Part shown: one piece after another, positions 25,852 through 34,227 of the stretch
Layout: each line of letters starts with the position of its first letter
Numbering within the stretch: the stretch's first letter is position 1
DNA from: JANJTB01 sp032027125
GTDB lineage: Bacteria; Bacteroidota; Ignavibacteria; Kapaibacteriales; UBA2268
Assembly (NCBI GenBank): GCA_032027125.1
Contig: JAVSMQ010000001.1
Coordinates: forward strand, 728,006-792,005
Reading direction: 5' to 3'
DNA: 64,000 nucleotides
The notes under the pieces: model-generated
What the model was told of the DNA's origin: nothing
The model's input: the letters and a program-made list of their open reading frames with translations, nothing else
Database searches by the model: none
Position numbers and translations under genes: made by a program

Positions 25852-27909
25852 TCAAAATACTCTCTTCAAATTATAAGGACCTTCCGACGGATATTTGAAA
25901 TGGCTGTCATTCATTTTGGTTTCGATTCTGATTTGAATATTATCCTGACTGCCGGTCATATTGAGCGGCAGACTAATAATCAGAAATTCATCATATCTCA
26001 AAATTCCTGAATTTGCAATATCGGTAATGAAATTATTGCGGCTGGTGATGATTTCCTTATTGATATTGTCAATAAAAAGTTTGATTTCATAGTCGCCGGA
26101 AAATTTTCTAATGAAATTCAATTTGATGTAAAAATAATTCTCATCATTTGCATAATTGACCGAATCGAGGAAATCTCCGATTCTGTGCATAGCGCTCTGA
26201 CCGGCAGTAAGTTTGATATAGCCCTGTTTATCAATTGTATCGGTATATTTACTTCCAATCAGATTTTCAAGTTTTCTTTCAGGAGCCCTGTCGGGATTGG
26301 GAATACTCTGTTTTTCAATCGGAATAAAAACTTCTTCCGGCGCTTCAACCGACATATCCTCATAAGCATTGTGGATATAATGTCTGAAAATTCTGTCAAA
26401 GTCCGGCTTATCAATAGTCTGGTGCTCGGGTCCGTACCACCAGAACCAGTCGGAACCTTCTGCAATCATCAAACTTCTGAGAGATTTGTCAAACTGCTTG
26501 CTGTTGATGTTATTTTTTTGTTTTTCAAGTTCGTGTCTGGCTTTACTGAGCATATTCCAAGCTTTCAGGTCATCTTCGTGACCAATCCAAATGTCGAAAT
26601 TGGCATTTATCCACGAACCTGCCCGAATATGAGACAAAGCAGGTAAAAACGAGTTGCTATTACAGGCATCGCCGCAGGTAACAGTTATCAGTTCCTCTGA
26701 ATTGCCCAATTCCCGAAACAACTCCCGCAGAAACGGAATTCCGTTATCCTTATAGTACTCCCAGCAGTTTTCACCATCGAGAATGACCGAGACACAAGCC
26801 GAATCAAGAGAATCCTCACCGTGATTCTTTATGACTTCATTACGGATACTGCGTAAATGATAAATAAAATCAGCAGCGGCATCACGCTCATTCCATTTTG
26901 CATAAGTAAATCCTATTCTGTCCGAAAGAAAATGGTCTCTGAACAGCACCGTAATTGAGCCTTCCGGAGTATCGAAACGTCTGGGGAAGAACTTTTCTGT
27001 CTGCTTTATTTGGATCGAAGGCAGAGAATCGAACAATATCTGCTCATCCGTTGCAATCCATTTCACTTTGTTTTTCACCATAAGATTAAGTGTATCATCA
27101 GATACCGAGCCTTCGGAGGGCCAGACCCCTGCCGGAAATTCGCCGAAAGTACGCTTGAAATAATCAAGACCTTCTTTCAATTGCAATTCCGCATCCTGAG
27201 GAAATCTGAATGCCGGAACAGGCTGCTTTTGCTCCGGTCGGCACTCAAGCGATGAGGATGAATCAATCACAAGCGGGAGAATCGGATGAAACATCGGAGA
27301 GCAGGAAATCTCTATTTGTTCTAACTCTTTCAATTTACGATACTGATAATTGATTTTCTTAAGTATCTCATTTTGTTCCTGCTGAAGCGAGTGTTTTTCT
27401 ACTTCAGAAAAATCTCTGCCCTTTTCAAACAGTCGTTTGGGAATACCCGATTGTTTTGAATAATATCCAAACCAGGTGAGATTATACCACACCTGCAAAT
27501 CAAGCCAGTCCTGTGGAGAAAATTCCCGGATTGCGTAATCAGCATTCAACGACCTGTTATAAAGCTCTAAATATCTCGGGTATGGAGAAATCATATTTTC
27601 AAAATTTGCATGAAAGAAGAGATTTAAAATCTCCATTTTTTCTTCTGCTTTTAGTGATGCTGCCGTAAGTTCTGTAAGCCGCTGAATCCTGTCTTTTGTC
27701 TTGCCCGATATATATTCTTCAATCTGGAGACTGAGCGAAGGAGCAAAATTGAAAGTCTGTTTGATTTTTGGAAATTCATATAACACTTCGGGAATATCAA
27801 AATAATCTTTAGTCCCGTGAAGTAGTACCCAGGGGAGAATAAACTCATTATCCATTTTATAATAAGGCTGGTGCTGATGCCAGAGAAACGCTACTTTTAA
27901 CTTTTTCAT
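25852..27909 (-). CDS. Glycoside hydrolase family 57 protein
   Basis: 685 residues. The start KVAFLWHQHQPYY is conserved region 1 of GH57. GVWPSEGSVSDDTL near residue 262 contains the expected nucleophile Glu of region 3, and VKWIATDEQIL near 285 matches region 4, whose Asp is the general acid/base. GH57 enzymes act on alpha-glucans as amylases, 4-alpha-glucanotransferases or branching enzymes. No signal peptide is seen, so it should act in the cytoplasm, perhaps on glycogen. Residues from about 545 onward (YTDTIDKQGYIKLTAGQSAM) form an extra beta-rich C-terminal domain. The reaction type within GH57 is not resolved. Confidence 0.85.
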   Translation of the reverse strand: MKKLKVAFLWHQHQPYYKMDNEFILPWVLLHGTKDYFDIPEVLYEFPKIKQTFNFAPSLSLQIEEYISGKTKDRIQRLTELTAASLKAEEKMEILNLFFHANFENMISPYPRYLELYNRSLNADYAIREFSPQDWLDLQVWYNLTWFGYYSKQSGIPKRLFEKGRDFSEVEKHSLQQEQNEILKKINYQYRKLKELEQIEISCSPMFHPILPLVIDSSSSLECRPEQKQPVPAFRFPQDAELQLKEGLDYFKRTFGEFPAGVWPSEGSVSDDTLNLMVKNKVKWIATDEQILFDSLPSIQIKQTEKFFPRRFDTPEGSITVLFRDHFLSDRIGFTYAKWNERDAAADFIYHLRSIRNEVIKNHGEDSLDSACVSVILDGENCWEYYKDNGIPFLRELFRELGNSEELITVTCGDACNSNSFLPALSHIRAGSWINANFDIWIGHEDDLKAWNMLSKARHELEKQKNNINSKQFDKSLRSLMIAEGSDWFWWYGPEHQTIDKPDFDRIFRHYIHNAYEDMSVEAPEEVFIPIEKQSIPNPDRAPERKLENLIGSKYTDTIDKQGYIKLTAGQSAMHRIGDFLDSVNYANDENYFYIKLNFIRKFSGDYEIKLFIDNINKEIITSRNNFITDIANSGILRYDEFLIISLPLNMTGSQDNIQIRIETKMNDSHFKYPSEGPYNLKRVF

Positions 27910-27990
27910 AAATTCAATTTCAATTTTATTTATATACTATTATAGGGAAAAATCAGGAATATTTTTAAAGCATTAATCTAAACAATATTT

Positions 27991-29304
27991 TTATTCCTTA
28001 CCCCAAAGTCTTGCAAGTCTTGCCTTGATTTTAATTTCGGCACCTTCATCTTTTGGTTTGTAATATTGCTTATTGTTACCATCAGGCAGATACTGTTCTT
28101 TTACAAAATTATCGGGGTAGTCGTGGGGATATTTATAACCCTTGCCGTAACCTTCGCTTTTCATCAGTTTTGTTGGTGCATTTCGTAAATGCAGCGGAAC
28201 GGTTGTATCTATACCATTTTTAATATCGGCTATTGCTTCTCCAATTGCAAGATAAGAAGCATTTGATTTCGGGGCTGAAGCAAGATAGGTGACTCCCTGA
28301 GCAAGATTAATCCTGCATTCAGGCATACCAATCAAATTAACTGCTGTAAAAACAGATACGGCAAGTGTAAGCGCCCCCGGGTCTGCATTTCCGATGTCTT
28401 CGCTTGCAAAAACTACCATTCTGCGGGCAATGAATTTCGGGTCTTCACCGGATTCGAGCATCTTAGCCAGCCAAAATACTGCAGCATCAGGGTCAGAGCC
28501 TCTCATAGACTTTATAAATGCAGAAATTGTATCATAATGCCCCTCCCCGCCTTTATCGTACATCGGAACTTTACTCATAGCTGATTTTTCGAGAAGTTCG
28601 CGGTTGACAAAAATATTGCCGCCTACTTCAATATCACTCTGCCGCAAAACCGTTTCAATCAGATTCAATGCAGTGCGGGCATCACCGCCTGATAGAGCAA
28701 ACAAAACTGAAAAATCATCTATTTCGATATTGTACTTACTTAGTTCAAAGTCATTTTTCAAAGCGTGATTGATTATTCCTTCAATATCATATTGTGATAA
28801 TTCCTGAAGTTTATAGACTCTGCACCGCGAGAGTAATGCAGAATTTACCTCGAACGACGGATTTTCTGTGGTAGCACCGATAAGTGTAATGATACCTTTT
28901 TCAACGGCGTGAAGAAGAGCATCCTGCTGCGATTTATTAAATCTGTGAATTTCATCTATAAATAAAATCGTCTTGATTTGCCTTTTGATATTTTTTTCAG
29001 CAGTTGACAGTATCTCCCGAATATCTTTAACACCTGATTCAACGGCAGAAATACGTATAAATTTGTAATCCCCCGCTTTTGAAATCAGATAAGCCAGAGT
29101 AGTTTTGCCGACACCGGGAGGTCCCCAGAAAATCATTGACGGAAAGTCGCCTTTTTTAAAGAATGAATAAAGAGGCGCCCCTTCACCAATCAGATGTTTC
29201 TGACCGAAAAATTCTTCAATAGTGCGTGGTCTAATCCTGTCGGCAAGAGGTGAAGATACATTCTGCGGACTTAAGGATTCAATTTCTTCAAATAATTCAG
29301 ACAT
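27991..29304 (-). CDS. rarA: Replication-associated recombination protein A (RarA/MgsA)
   Basis: About 437 residues from the ATG at 29304 (MSELFEEIES); a 24-codon upstream extension would overlap the divergent gene and is unlikely. RarA is an AAA+ ATPase acting at stalled replication forks. Features: PRTIEEFFGQKHLIGEGAPL near residue 25, Walker A FWGPPGVGKTTLAYLIS near 60, Walker B LFIDEIHRFNKSQQDALLHA near 115, sensor 1 LIGATTENPSFEVN near 142, and the C-terminal DIGNADPGAL and YPHDYPDNFVKEQYLPDG signatures. All are present and the length is typical. Confidence 0.95.
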   Translation of the reverse strand: MSELFEEIESLSPQNVSSPLADRIRPRTIEEFFGQKHLIGEGAPLYSFFKKGDFPSMIFWGPPGVGKTTLAYLISKAGDYKFIRISAVESGVKDIREILSTAEKNIKRQIKTILFIDEIHRFNKSQQDALLHAVEKGIITLIGATTENPSFEVNSALLSRCRVYKLQELSQYDIEGIINHALKNDFELSKYNIEIDDFSVLFALSGGDARTALNLIETVLRQSDIEVGGNIFVNRELLEKSAMSKVPMYDKGGEGHYDTISAFIKSMRGSDPDAAVFWLAKMLESGEDPKFIARRMVVFASEDIGNADPGALTLAVSVFTAVNLIGMPECRINLAQGVTYLASAPKSNASYLAIGEAIADIKNGIDTTVPLHLRNAPTKLMKSEGYGKGYKYPHDYPDNFVKEQYLPDGNNKQYYKPKDEGAEIKIKARLARLWGKE

Positions 29305-29369
29305 AATTTCAAATAATTGCATTACAAAAAAGTCAAATTTAAGTGTTTTATTTATAATATCATAATTAA

Positions 29370-29720
29370 ATGGCAAATCAGGTACAGGTAATCGGCACTT
29401 TAAAATGCAAAGAGACTCAAAAAGTAATTAGATTTTTTAAAGAAAGAGGGATTCAGGTTCATTTTCTGGATTTGAATGTAAAGGGAATTTCAAAAGGCGA
29501 GCTTACAAACATCAGCCGCAGCATACCATTAGAAGAACTTCTTGACAAGGATTCCAAAGAATTTCAGAAAAAAAATCTGAAATTTATGGTTTATGATACC
29601 GAGCAGTTACTTCTCGAAAATTCATTATTGCTGAAAACACCTGTAACACGTTCGGGCGGCAAATCAATTCTCGGTTTTGATTCGGGAAAATTATCGCAGT
29701 TGGTAAAGGAGTTGAAGTGA
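29370..29720 (+). CDS. ArsC/Spx-like thioredoxin-fold protein
   Basis: 116 residues of the ArsC/Spx/YffB superfamily: VIGTLKCKETQKVIRFFKER (strand, single cysteine, helix), FLDLNVKGISKGEL, and a late LLKTPVTRSGGKSILGFD with the conserved Pro-Val-Thr-Arg turn. Only one active-site cysteine (about residue 14) is present, so it is a monothiol type rather than a CxxC Spx regulator. Arsenate reduction is possible but no arsenic resistance genes are nearby. It is transcribed divergently from rarA across a 65-bp gap. Confidence 0.75.
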   Translation: MANQVQVIGTLKCKETQKVIRFFKERGIQVHFLDLNVKGISKGELTNISRSIPLEELLDKDSKEFQKKNLKFMVYDTEQLLLENSLLLKTPVTRSGGKSILGFDSGKLSQLVKELK

Positions 29721-29775
29721 AGCAGATAGTAATTCATTTGTTATTATTTGGAATAACCACAATCTGAGTAATTAT

Positions 29776-29844
29776 TTATCTATTTTTTTTGCCATTGATA
29801 TTTTGTGTATCTTTCACGAATGATTTATCAATCAGAACTTTCAT
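29776..29844 (-). pseudogene. Truncated RelE-family toxin remnant
   Basis: A 22-codon frame, MKVLIDKSFVKDTQNI then a stop, resembles the first helix of RelE/ParE toxins. Its ATG overlaps the stop of the upstream antitoxin gene (ATGA), the usual coupling of such operons. A functional RelE needs about 85-95 residues and C-terminal basic residues, all absent, so the toxin is probably dead. Confidence 0.55.
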
Positions 29845-30038
29845 TTTCTTAAGTCCTGAATGAACTTATCTGTTTCAACAAATTCACCTGTTTTCCCTTT
29901 CTTCATAGCAAACAGTAATCCTGAATCTTCTAAATCATCACTATTTATTTTTTTATCATCAATACCAAGTTTTTTTGCAATATTCATTATTAAAGTTATA
30001 TTGCTCTTCGAATTACCGGTTAATACTAAAGTTTCCAT
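29841..30038 (-). CDS. Small antitoxin-like protein of a decayed RelE locus
   Basis: A 65-residue protein beginning METLVLTGNSKSNITLIMNI, with a helix of a fold often seen before RelE-like toxins, and a charged tail (KTGEFVETDKFIQDLRK). No firm family match is visible. It overlaps the start of the truncated RelE remnant by 4 bp, which is the main evidence for an antitoxin role. It may persist as an orphan antitoxin that can neutralise related toxins. Confidence 0.55.
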   Translation of the reverse strand: METLVLTGNSKSNITLIMNIAKKLGIDDKKINSDDLEDSGLLFAMKKGKTGEFVETDKFIQDLRK

Positions 30039-30073
30039 TTTTTCCTCTTATAAATATTATATTAGACTTTTAT

Positions 30074-30655
30074 TTAGAAAAAATAATTTGAATCTGTAGA
30101 TGGTAAAAACCTATAAATACGTTCAGATATAGCTTTTTCTTTTTTCAAATAATCCTCTACGATTAGATAATTTCTGGTATTTGGTTCAAGTGTTGATGAT
30201 AAAACATAATTTTTTACAAACCAGTTCAGTTCTTCACCATCTAATGTTTTTATTCCTGAAATTATTCTATTTGTTTCCTTGATATTTAAATGAAAAGAAA
30301 TAGCTTGTTTTAAGGTAATAAGTTTTAGAAATTTCTGTACATTCAAATCGTGAGGATTAAGATGTAATTTTAAAGTTTTGTTTTTTCCCTCGTCAAATAT
30401 CATCAAAACTTCAATTAAGTAATACTGTTTTCTAACATCTATCATTCGAAACTTAAGAAATGGGGTCAAGGGTTTATTTATCTTTATTCCAAAATATTTA
30501 ATATCTCTCAGCGGGCAGTTTATAAATAATCCGCCGATTTCCGAATCATTAAAATTAACTGAACAAGGAGTAACGGTTGAACTTGACAAGTCTTCCATAT
30601 CATTGTACAAATCCTCTGAGAATTCCATACTCAAATCTGCTTTTTCTATTTTCAT
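30074..30655 (-). CDS. Hypothetical protein
   Basis: 193 residues; I do not recognise a family. The protein has no signal peptide or membrane helix. It shows two strand-rich stretches (SEIGGLFINCPLRDIKYFGI, RKQYYLIEVLMIFDEG) and a helical C-terminus (LIVEDYLKKEKAISERIYRF). It lies between the decayed RelE locus and hicBA on the same strand, separated by 35 and 53 bp from its neighbours, so it may belong to the same accessory island. Confidence 0.5.
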   Translation of the reverse strand: MKIEKADLSMEFSEDLYNDMEDLSSSTVTPCSVNFNDSEIGGLFINCPLRDIKYFGIKINKPLTPFLKFRMIDVRKQYYLIEVLMIFDEGKNKTLKLHLNPHDLNVQKFLKLITLKQAISFHLNIKETNRIISGIKTLDGEELNWFVKNYVLSSTLEPNTRNYLIVEDYLKKEKAISERIYRFLPSTDSNYFF

Positions 30656-30708
30656 TTATTTCTAATTTTATTATTTATTTTTAAAATTTTCAGGATTAAA
30701 GTAATTAA

Positions 30709-30951
30709 TTATTGATGATAAAAATGTTTTTGCAATTCTGATTCATTAATATACAATGAAGCCTGATTGATTATTCCTTTTATTGTACCTTTATCCAATT
30801 CTATGTGAAGAGGTATAGTTAAAGTTTGTTTACCCAAAATTGTATTTCTGAAAATCTTGACATGACTTCCTTTTTGAGATTTTATCTCAAAACCAAATAA
30901 AAAGAAAATTTTCAAAACATCATTGCCGGATAGAACTTTAAGTTTAGGCAT
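30709..30951 (-). CDS. hicA: HicA toxin
   Basis: 80 residues with the HicA double-stranded-RNA-binding-like fold: LKVLSGNDVLKIFFLFGFEI, then QKGSHVKIFRN with the catalytic His, then LTIPLHIELDKGTIKGIINQ and a short helix. HicA is a ribosome-independent mRNA interferase. It overlaps the upstream hicB by 8 bp. Here the antitoxin gene comes first, which reverses the classical hicAB order but is common in this family. Confidence 0.88.
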   Translation of the reverse strand: MPKLKVLSGNDVLKIFFLFGFEIKSQKGSHVKIFRNTILGKQTLTIPLHIELDKGTIKGIINQASLYINESELQKHFYHQ

Positions 30952-31171
30952 AAACGTATTCGCCTAAATCAATATTAACTGATATAGCAGGATTGGGCAT
31001 TATCCCAATACTTGCCAAATCTTCATCTTCAAGATGTAAATATAATGCTTCTTTAATGTTAGCCATTGTTTCATCAAGTGTAATGCCTTGGGTAACAATA
31101 GGTAAATCCATACATTCTGCTACATAATATTTATCACCGAATGTTATATGAAAGTTAATGATTTTTTTCAT
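30944..31171 (-). CDS. hicB: HicB antitoxin
   Basis: 75 residues: a partial RNase-H-like fold (INFHITFGDKYYVAECMDLP, VTQGITLDETMANIKEALYL) typical of short HicB antitoxins that lack a separate DNA-binding domain. The ending SVNIDLGEYVYA is a final strand. It is upstream of and overlaps hicA by 8 bp, and its product should block the HicA active site. Confidence 0.85.
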   Translation of the reverse strand: MKKIINFHITFGDKYYVAECMDLPIVTQGITLDETMANIKEALYLHLEDEDLASIGIMPNPAISVNIDLGEYVYA

Positions 31172-31356
31172 GATTCTTTACCGGAATTACTATAATTGAT
31201 TAAAATTTAATTGACATTGATATTGAGGTTTTATTTTATTTCCTTTCAAGTGTTACTTATTAGTTCAAATCAGGGTTTTTTGATCTGAAAAATTTGAAAT
31301 AAACTTCAAATTATCCTTACAAAAAACCCTTCTAAAAATCTAATTTTAATTGAGGA

Positions 31357-31794
31357 TTATTTTTCTGCTTGTTTTTCGTTAAAGCTTACCATCCAGTTAA
31401 TTCCGAATTTGTCGGTAAACATTCCGAAATAATCACCCCAAAATGTGCTGTTCATCGGCATAGTTACACTTCCGCCTGCCAATAATGCACTGAACAGTCT
31501 GTCAGCTTCATTTTTGCTGTCGGTATTGATTGATATTGAGAAGTTATTGCCTTCTTTGTAATAAGAAGCCCATTCACCTCCTGTGTCACTTCCCATTAGA
31601 ACCGTATTTCCAATTTGCAGAGAAACGTGCATAATTTTTTCACCATCTTCAGGCGACATTGTTTTACCTTCCTGAGGGGGCATATCTTTATAGCGTCCGA
31701 TATATGGGAACTCCCCGCCGAAAGCAGATTTATAGAAGTTGAATGCTTCTTCGCAGTTACCGTTGAAGGTAAGGTATGTGTTGACTGATGTCAT
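31357..31794 (-). CDS. VOC-fold protein, PhnB/glyoxalase-like
   Basis: 145 residues with the PhnB-type vicinal-oxygen-chelate pattern: YLTFNGNCEEAFNFYKSAFG at the start, MHVSLQIGNTVLMGSD in the middle, and FWGDYFGMFTDKFGINWMV at the end. Members are often named 3-demethylubiquinone methyltransferase-like, but most have no known substrate and the metal ligands are not all obvious. It stands alone, with no operon partner. Confidence 0.75.
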   Translation of the reverse strand: MTSVNTYLTFNGNCEEAFNFYKSAFGGEFPYIGRYKDMPPQEGKTMSPEDGEKIMHVSLQIGNTVLMGSDTGGEWASYYKEGNNFSISINTDSKNEADRLFSALLAGGSVTMPMNSTFWGDYFGMFTDKFGINWMVSFNEKQAEK

Positions 31795-32128
31795 ATTAAA
31801 CTCCTTTTTGTTAATCCCTACTCGTAAGGCTTTTCGGTTACGCCCCGTTTATTAGTGTGGTTTCTGGACTCCACAGATTTAATGTTATTAGGTTTAGAAT
31901 ATATTATGTTAAAATCCTGCCTAATATTTTTTATAAAACGCTGTAATATTTTTTTTAGTTGAAAAAGGTTGTTAGCAGCCTATTGAAAAAGCTTTTGGGA
32001 AAGTCATTTTGAACGAAGTGAAGAAACTTTGCCTTTGAAAACACTCTAAAACACTGGATTCTTCGCTTCTTTCAGAATGACAAAATTGAAGTATTTACAT
32101 ATTCAGCAGACTCTAAGTACTTAAATTC
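31795..32128. other. 334-bp intergenic gap with an inverted-repeat element
   Basis: The only structure I see is the inverted repeat at 32003-32081. No tRNA, promoter match or open frame is convincing. Confidence 0.5.
32003..32081. repeat. Interspersed inverted repeat (GTCATT...AATGAC)
   Basis: The left arm begins GTCATTTTGAACGAAGTGAA at 32003 and pairs with the right arm ending CTTTCAGAATGAC at 32081, with several mismatches. The phrase CGAAGTGAAGA also occurs at the end of the truncated RhuM gene near 51900, so this is a family of REP/MITE-like elements present more than once in the window. Confidence 0.65.
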
Positions 32129-32886
32129 TCACTTAAAGATTTTTTCGAAATTAATATTTTCGACTAAAGATACAAAAAGTTGATTTTCTTTAAATTTTAA
32201 TTCGACAATTGATGCAAGTAACTCAATTGAGTTTGATTGACTTGATAGAAATTGAAGTGCAGCATACGAATCGTGCCAATCACCGGCTTTTTCTTGGAGT
32301 TGATTTATATATTCACTATCCAAAACCAATTTTTTATTTACTTTTTTGGATATAGCTTTATAAATATACATTATTTTTTTTAATCTCTTTCTTAACTTAT
32401 GCATATTTGTTCTGTCATTACCGGTAATTTTTCTTTCAGCCTTTTTTATCTCTTTTCTAATAAATTTTTTAATAGACCTTTTTTTGCCGTCATTGTGGGT
32501 AGAGAAATTTCATTCCGAATCTTTTTAATATTTTTTAAGTAATTTGAAATATTAGATGTAAATATCTCATTGAGGAATTTTTCTTTTATTCGTAATTGTA
32601 AGATAATTTTATCCGGTGGATTCCCTAAACCTTCCAAAAGCTTTATATTTAATTGAAGTTCGCGGATTTCACCCGCTTTTTGAAATAACTTTCTAATTTT
32701 ATTAATTTGATATTTTTTATCAAAAACATAACCGGCAAATGATAACATTGCTTTTATTTTTTTGATATTGACTCTTATTTGGTGGAGATGTTTGGAATTT
32801 TCGTTTTTCTCATAAGACTTGATATGTCTAATAACCGAGTTAAGACGTTTATTGATATAACCATTTAGTATTTCAGTTTTCATCAC
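32129..32886 (-). pseudogene. CHAD-domain protein, interrupted by a frameshift
   Basis: Two frames of one gene. The 5' part (32446-32886) is the first half of a CHAD domain (HLHQIRVNIKKIKAMLSFAG). The 3' part continues from about 32485 in another frame (KKFIRKEIKKAERKIT, then MHKLRKRLKKI) to the stop at 32129. A run of seven A on the coding strand (32479-32485) is the probable slip site: a -1 shift there joins the halves in frame. CHAD domains bind polyphosphate through conserved His and basic residues (here HLHQIR and MHKLRKR). Mutation, sequencing error or genuine -1 frameshifting are all possible. Confidence 0.75.
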
Positions 32887-33013
32887 AACATAAAATTTAA
32901 TTTTACATTAAAATATTTTGAAGGATTGAAATTTATCAATTATCCGCAAATTATTTACCATTGCAACGTTTTAAAATACACAATGTTGTTTGATTTATTC
33001 AGCTATCAAAATT

Positions 33014-33532
33014 CTATCTGTTCAAAAAATAATTTCGGAAGTTTTTCATTTCTTCAATCTCGATTTCTACATATTTTTCAAAAATTTTCTGACCAACCTG
33101 AGCGAGTAATGCAGAAATACCGACGTCAATCAGCCTAAGACCCGAATCAGTCAATAAAATATTATCATAATCCATTCCTCCGATTCCTTCCGGTCTTTTG
33201 ATGTCTCGGTGAACAAATCCGGCTTTATGCAGCGAATTTAATTCATCCTCGAAAACTTCAATCCAAATTTCTCTTTTTTCAACTTCATAAGCTCTGAAAT
33301 CAAGAGGTATGAGACGTTCCATAATCAATAATTCTGCTTGCAATTCTTCGTTATAATCCATTTTGATAAATTTTACAACAAGCTCATTAATGGAGTTTGC
33401 AAATTTCATTTTTTCAGACTCTGAACCGATATCCGAACGGGTATCACCTGTGAAAAGTTTTGCTGCTTCATTGACATTCAGAGCAATAACGGTATTATTT
33501 GCACCGCTGGACAGTTTTCCCGGATATTTCAT
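33014..33532 (-). CDS. Miniature protein-kinase-like protein
   Basis: 172 residues with a kinase catalytic core: SSGANNTVIALN near residue 7 resembles the Gly-rich loop, a catalytic loop LHKAGFVHRDIKRP near 103, and LRLIDVGISALL near 132 (DVG in place of DFG). It stops about 35 residues after the DVG, so most of the C-lobe is missing. It could be a minimal atypical kinase related to RIO or aminoglycoside kinases, or a degenerate one. The invariant Asp of HRD is present. It is separated by 26 bp from thpR on the same strand. Confidence 0.6.
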   Translation of the reverse strand: MKYPGKLSSGANNTVIALNVNEAAKLFTGDTRSDIGSESEKMKFANSINELVVKFIKMDYNEELQAELLIMERLIPLDFRAYEVEKREIWIEVFEDELNSLHKAGFVHRDIKRPEGIGGMDYDNILLTDSGLRLIDVGISALLAQVGQKIFEKYVEIEIEEMKNFRNYFLNR

Positions 33533-33558
33533 TATAATTTTAAAGTAAATTTGAAAAA

Positions 33559-34101
33559 TTATACAAGTATTTCATAAACAGGTCCTTCGTGTGTAAGTGT
33601 ACTTGCTACAAGACTGATTTTATAACCTACCTGTTTCCCCATATATGTTTCCAGATTGCTTTCGTAAATTTCAGGAAAAGTATCATCAAAACTTTTTACT
33701 CTGAGTAGTGCCACGTGAGGAATAAACTTTCTCTTTTCTTTTTGAAATCCATAAGCAGTTAGTCTTTTTTCCAATTCGAGATAATTACCTAATACTTCTC
33801 TCTCAGGACTGTAAACCCTTGCATAAAGCACCTGAGGTCTTTGTGGATTAGGCATCACCCCCAGACCGTTGAACTTTAGGGTTCCCGGGTATTCAATCAG
33901 TTTATCCTTGATTATTTCAGTGATTTCGGGAATTTTTTCGATAGGTACATTTCCAAGGAATTTATATGTCAAATGAAGATTATGCAATTCTGTCCATTTG
34001 CCTTTACAAACCGGTTCAAAAGCAGACTGAATATTTGAATAATTCCTTTCAAAAAGATTTTTCGATACAAAAGTTGCTATAAAGAGTCTTCTCATTTCCA
34101 T
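33559..34101 (-). CDS. thpR: RNA 2',3'-cyclic phosphodiesterase (ThpR/LigT)
   Basis: About 180 residues from the ATG at 34101 (MEMRRLFIAT); a start at 34095 is equally possible, and 34140 is less likely. 2H phosphoesterase motifs: HLTYKFLG near residue 47 (HxTx) and HVALLRVK near 132 (HxAx, the second motif lacks the usual Thr). The family opens cyclic phosphates on RNA ends. GVMPNPQRPQVLYARV matches the conserved core. It lies downstream of a terminator that ends the ahcY operon, so it is probably transcribed separately. Confidence 0.85.
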   Translation of the reverse strand: MEMRRLFIATFVSKNLFERNYSNIQSAFEPVCKGKWTELHNLHLTYKFLGNVPIEKIPEITEIIKDKLIEYPGTLKFNGLGVMPNPQRPQVLYARVYSPEREVLGNYLELEKRLTAYGFQKEKRKFIPHVALLRVKSFDDTFPEIYESNLETYMGKQVGYKISLVASTLTHEGPVYEILV

Positions 34102-34174
34102 TTTAGTCCCTGCAAATATATATTTTCTTGTTTTGTTCAAAATAGTATTACAAATTTAATAGAAATTTGAACAA

Positions 34175-34212
34175 AAAAAAGCGGAAAGACAAAAAAATCT
34201 TTCCGCTTTAAT
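34175..34212 (-). terminator. Terminator after ahcY
   Basis: A 12-bp stem (AAAGCGGAAAGA with TCTTTCCGCTTT) and a run of T on the minus strand, just beyond the ahcY stop codon. Confidence 0.9.
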
Positions 34213-34227
34213 AAAAAAGGCATATTA

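Noticed and set aside
26185..26646. 153-codon plus-strand frame within the GH57 gene
   Set aside because: A shadow of the GH57 coding sequence; no motif or ribosome binding site.
29305..29376. 24-codon N-terminal extension of RarA
   Set aside because: It overlaps the start of the divergent ArsC-like gene and RarA homologues start near MSELFEEIES.
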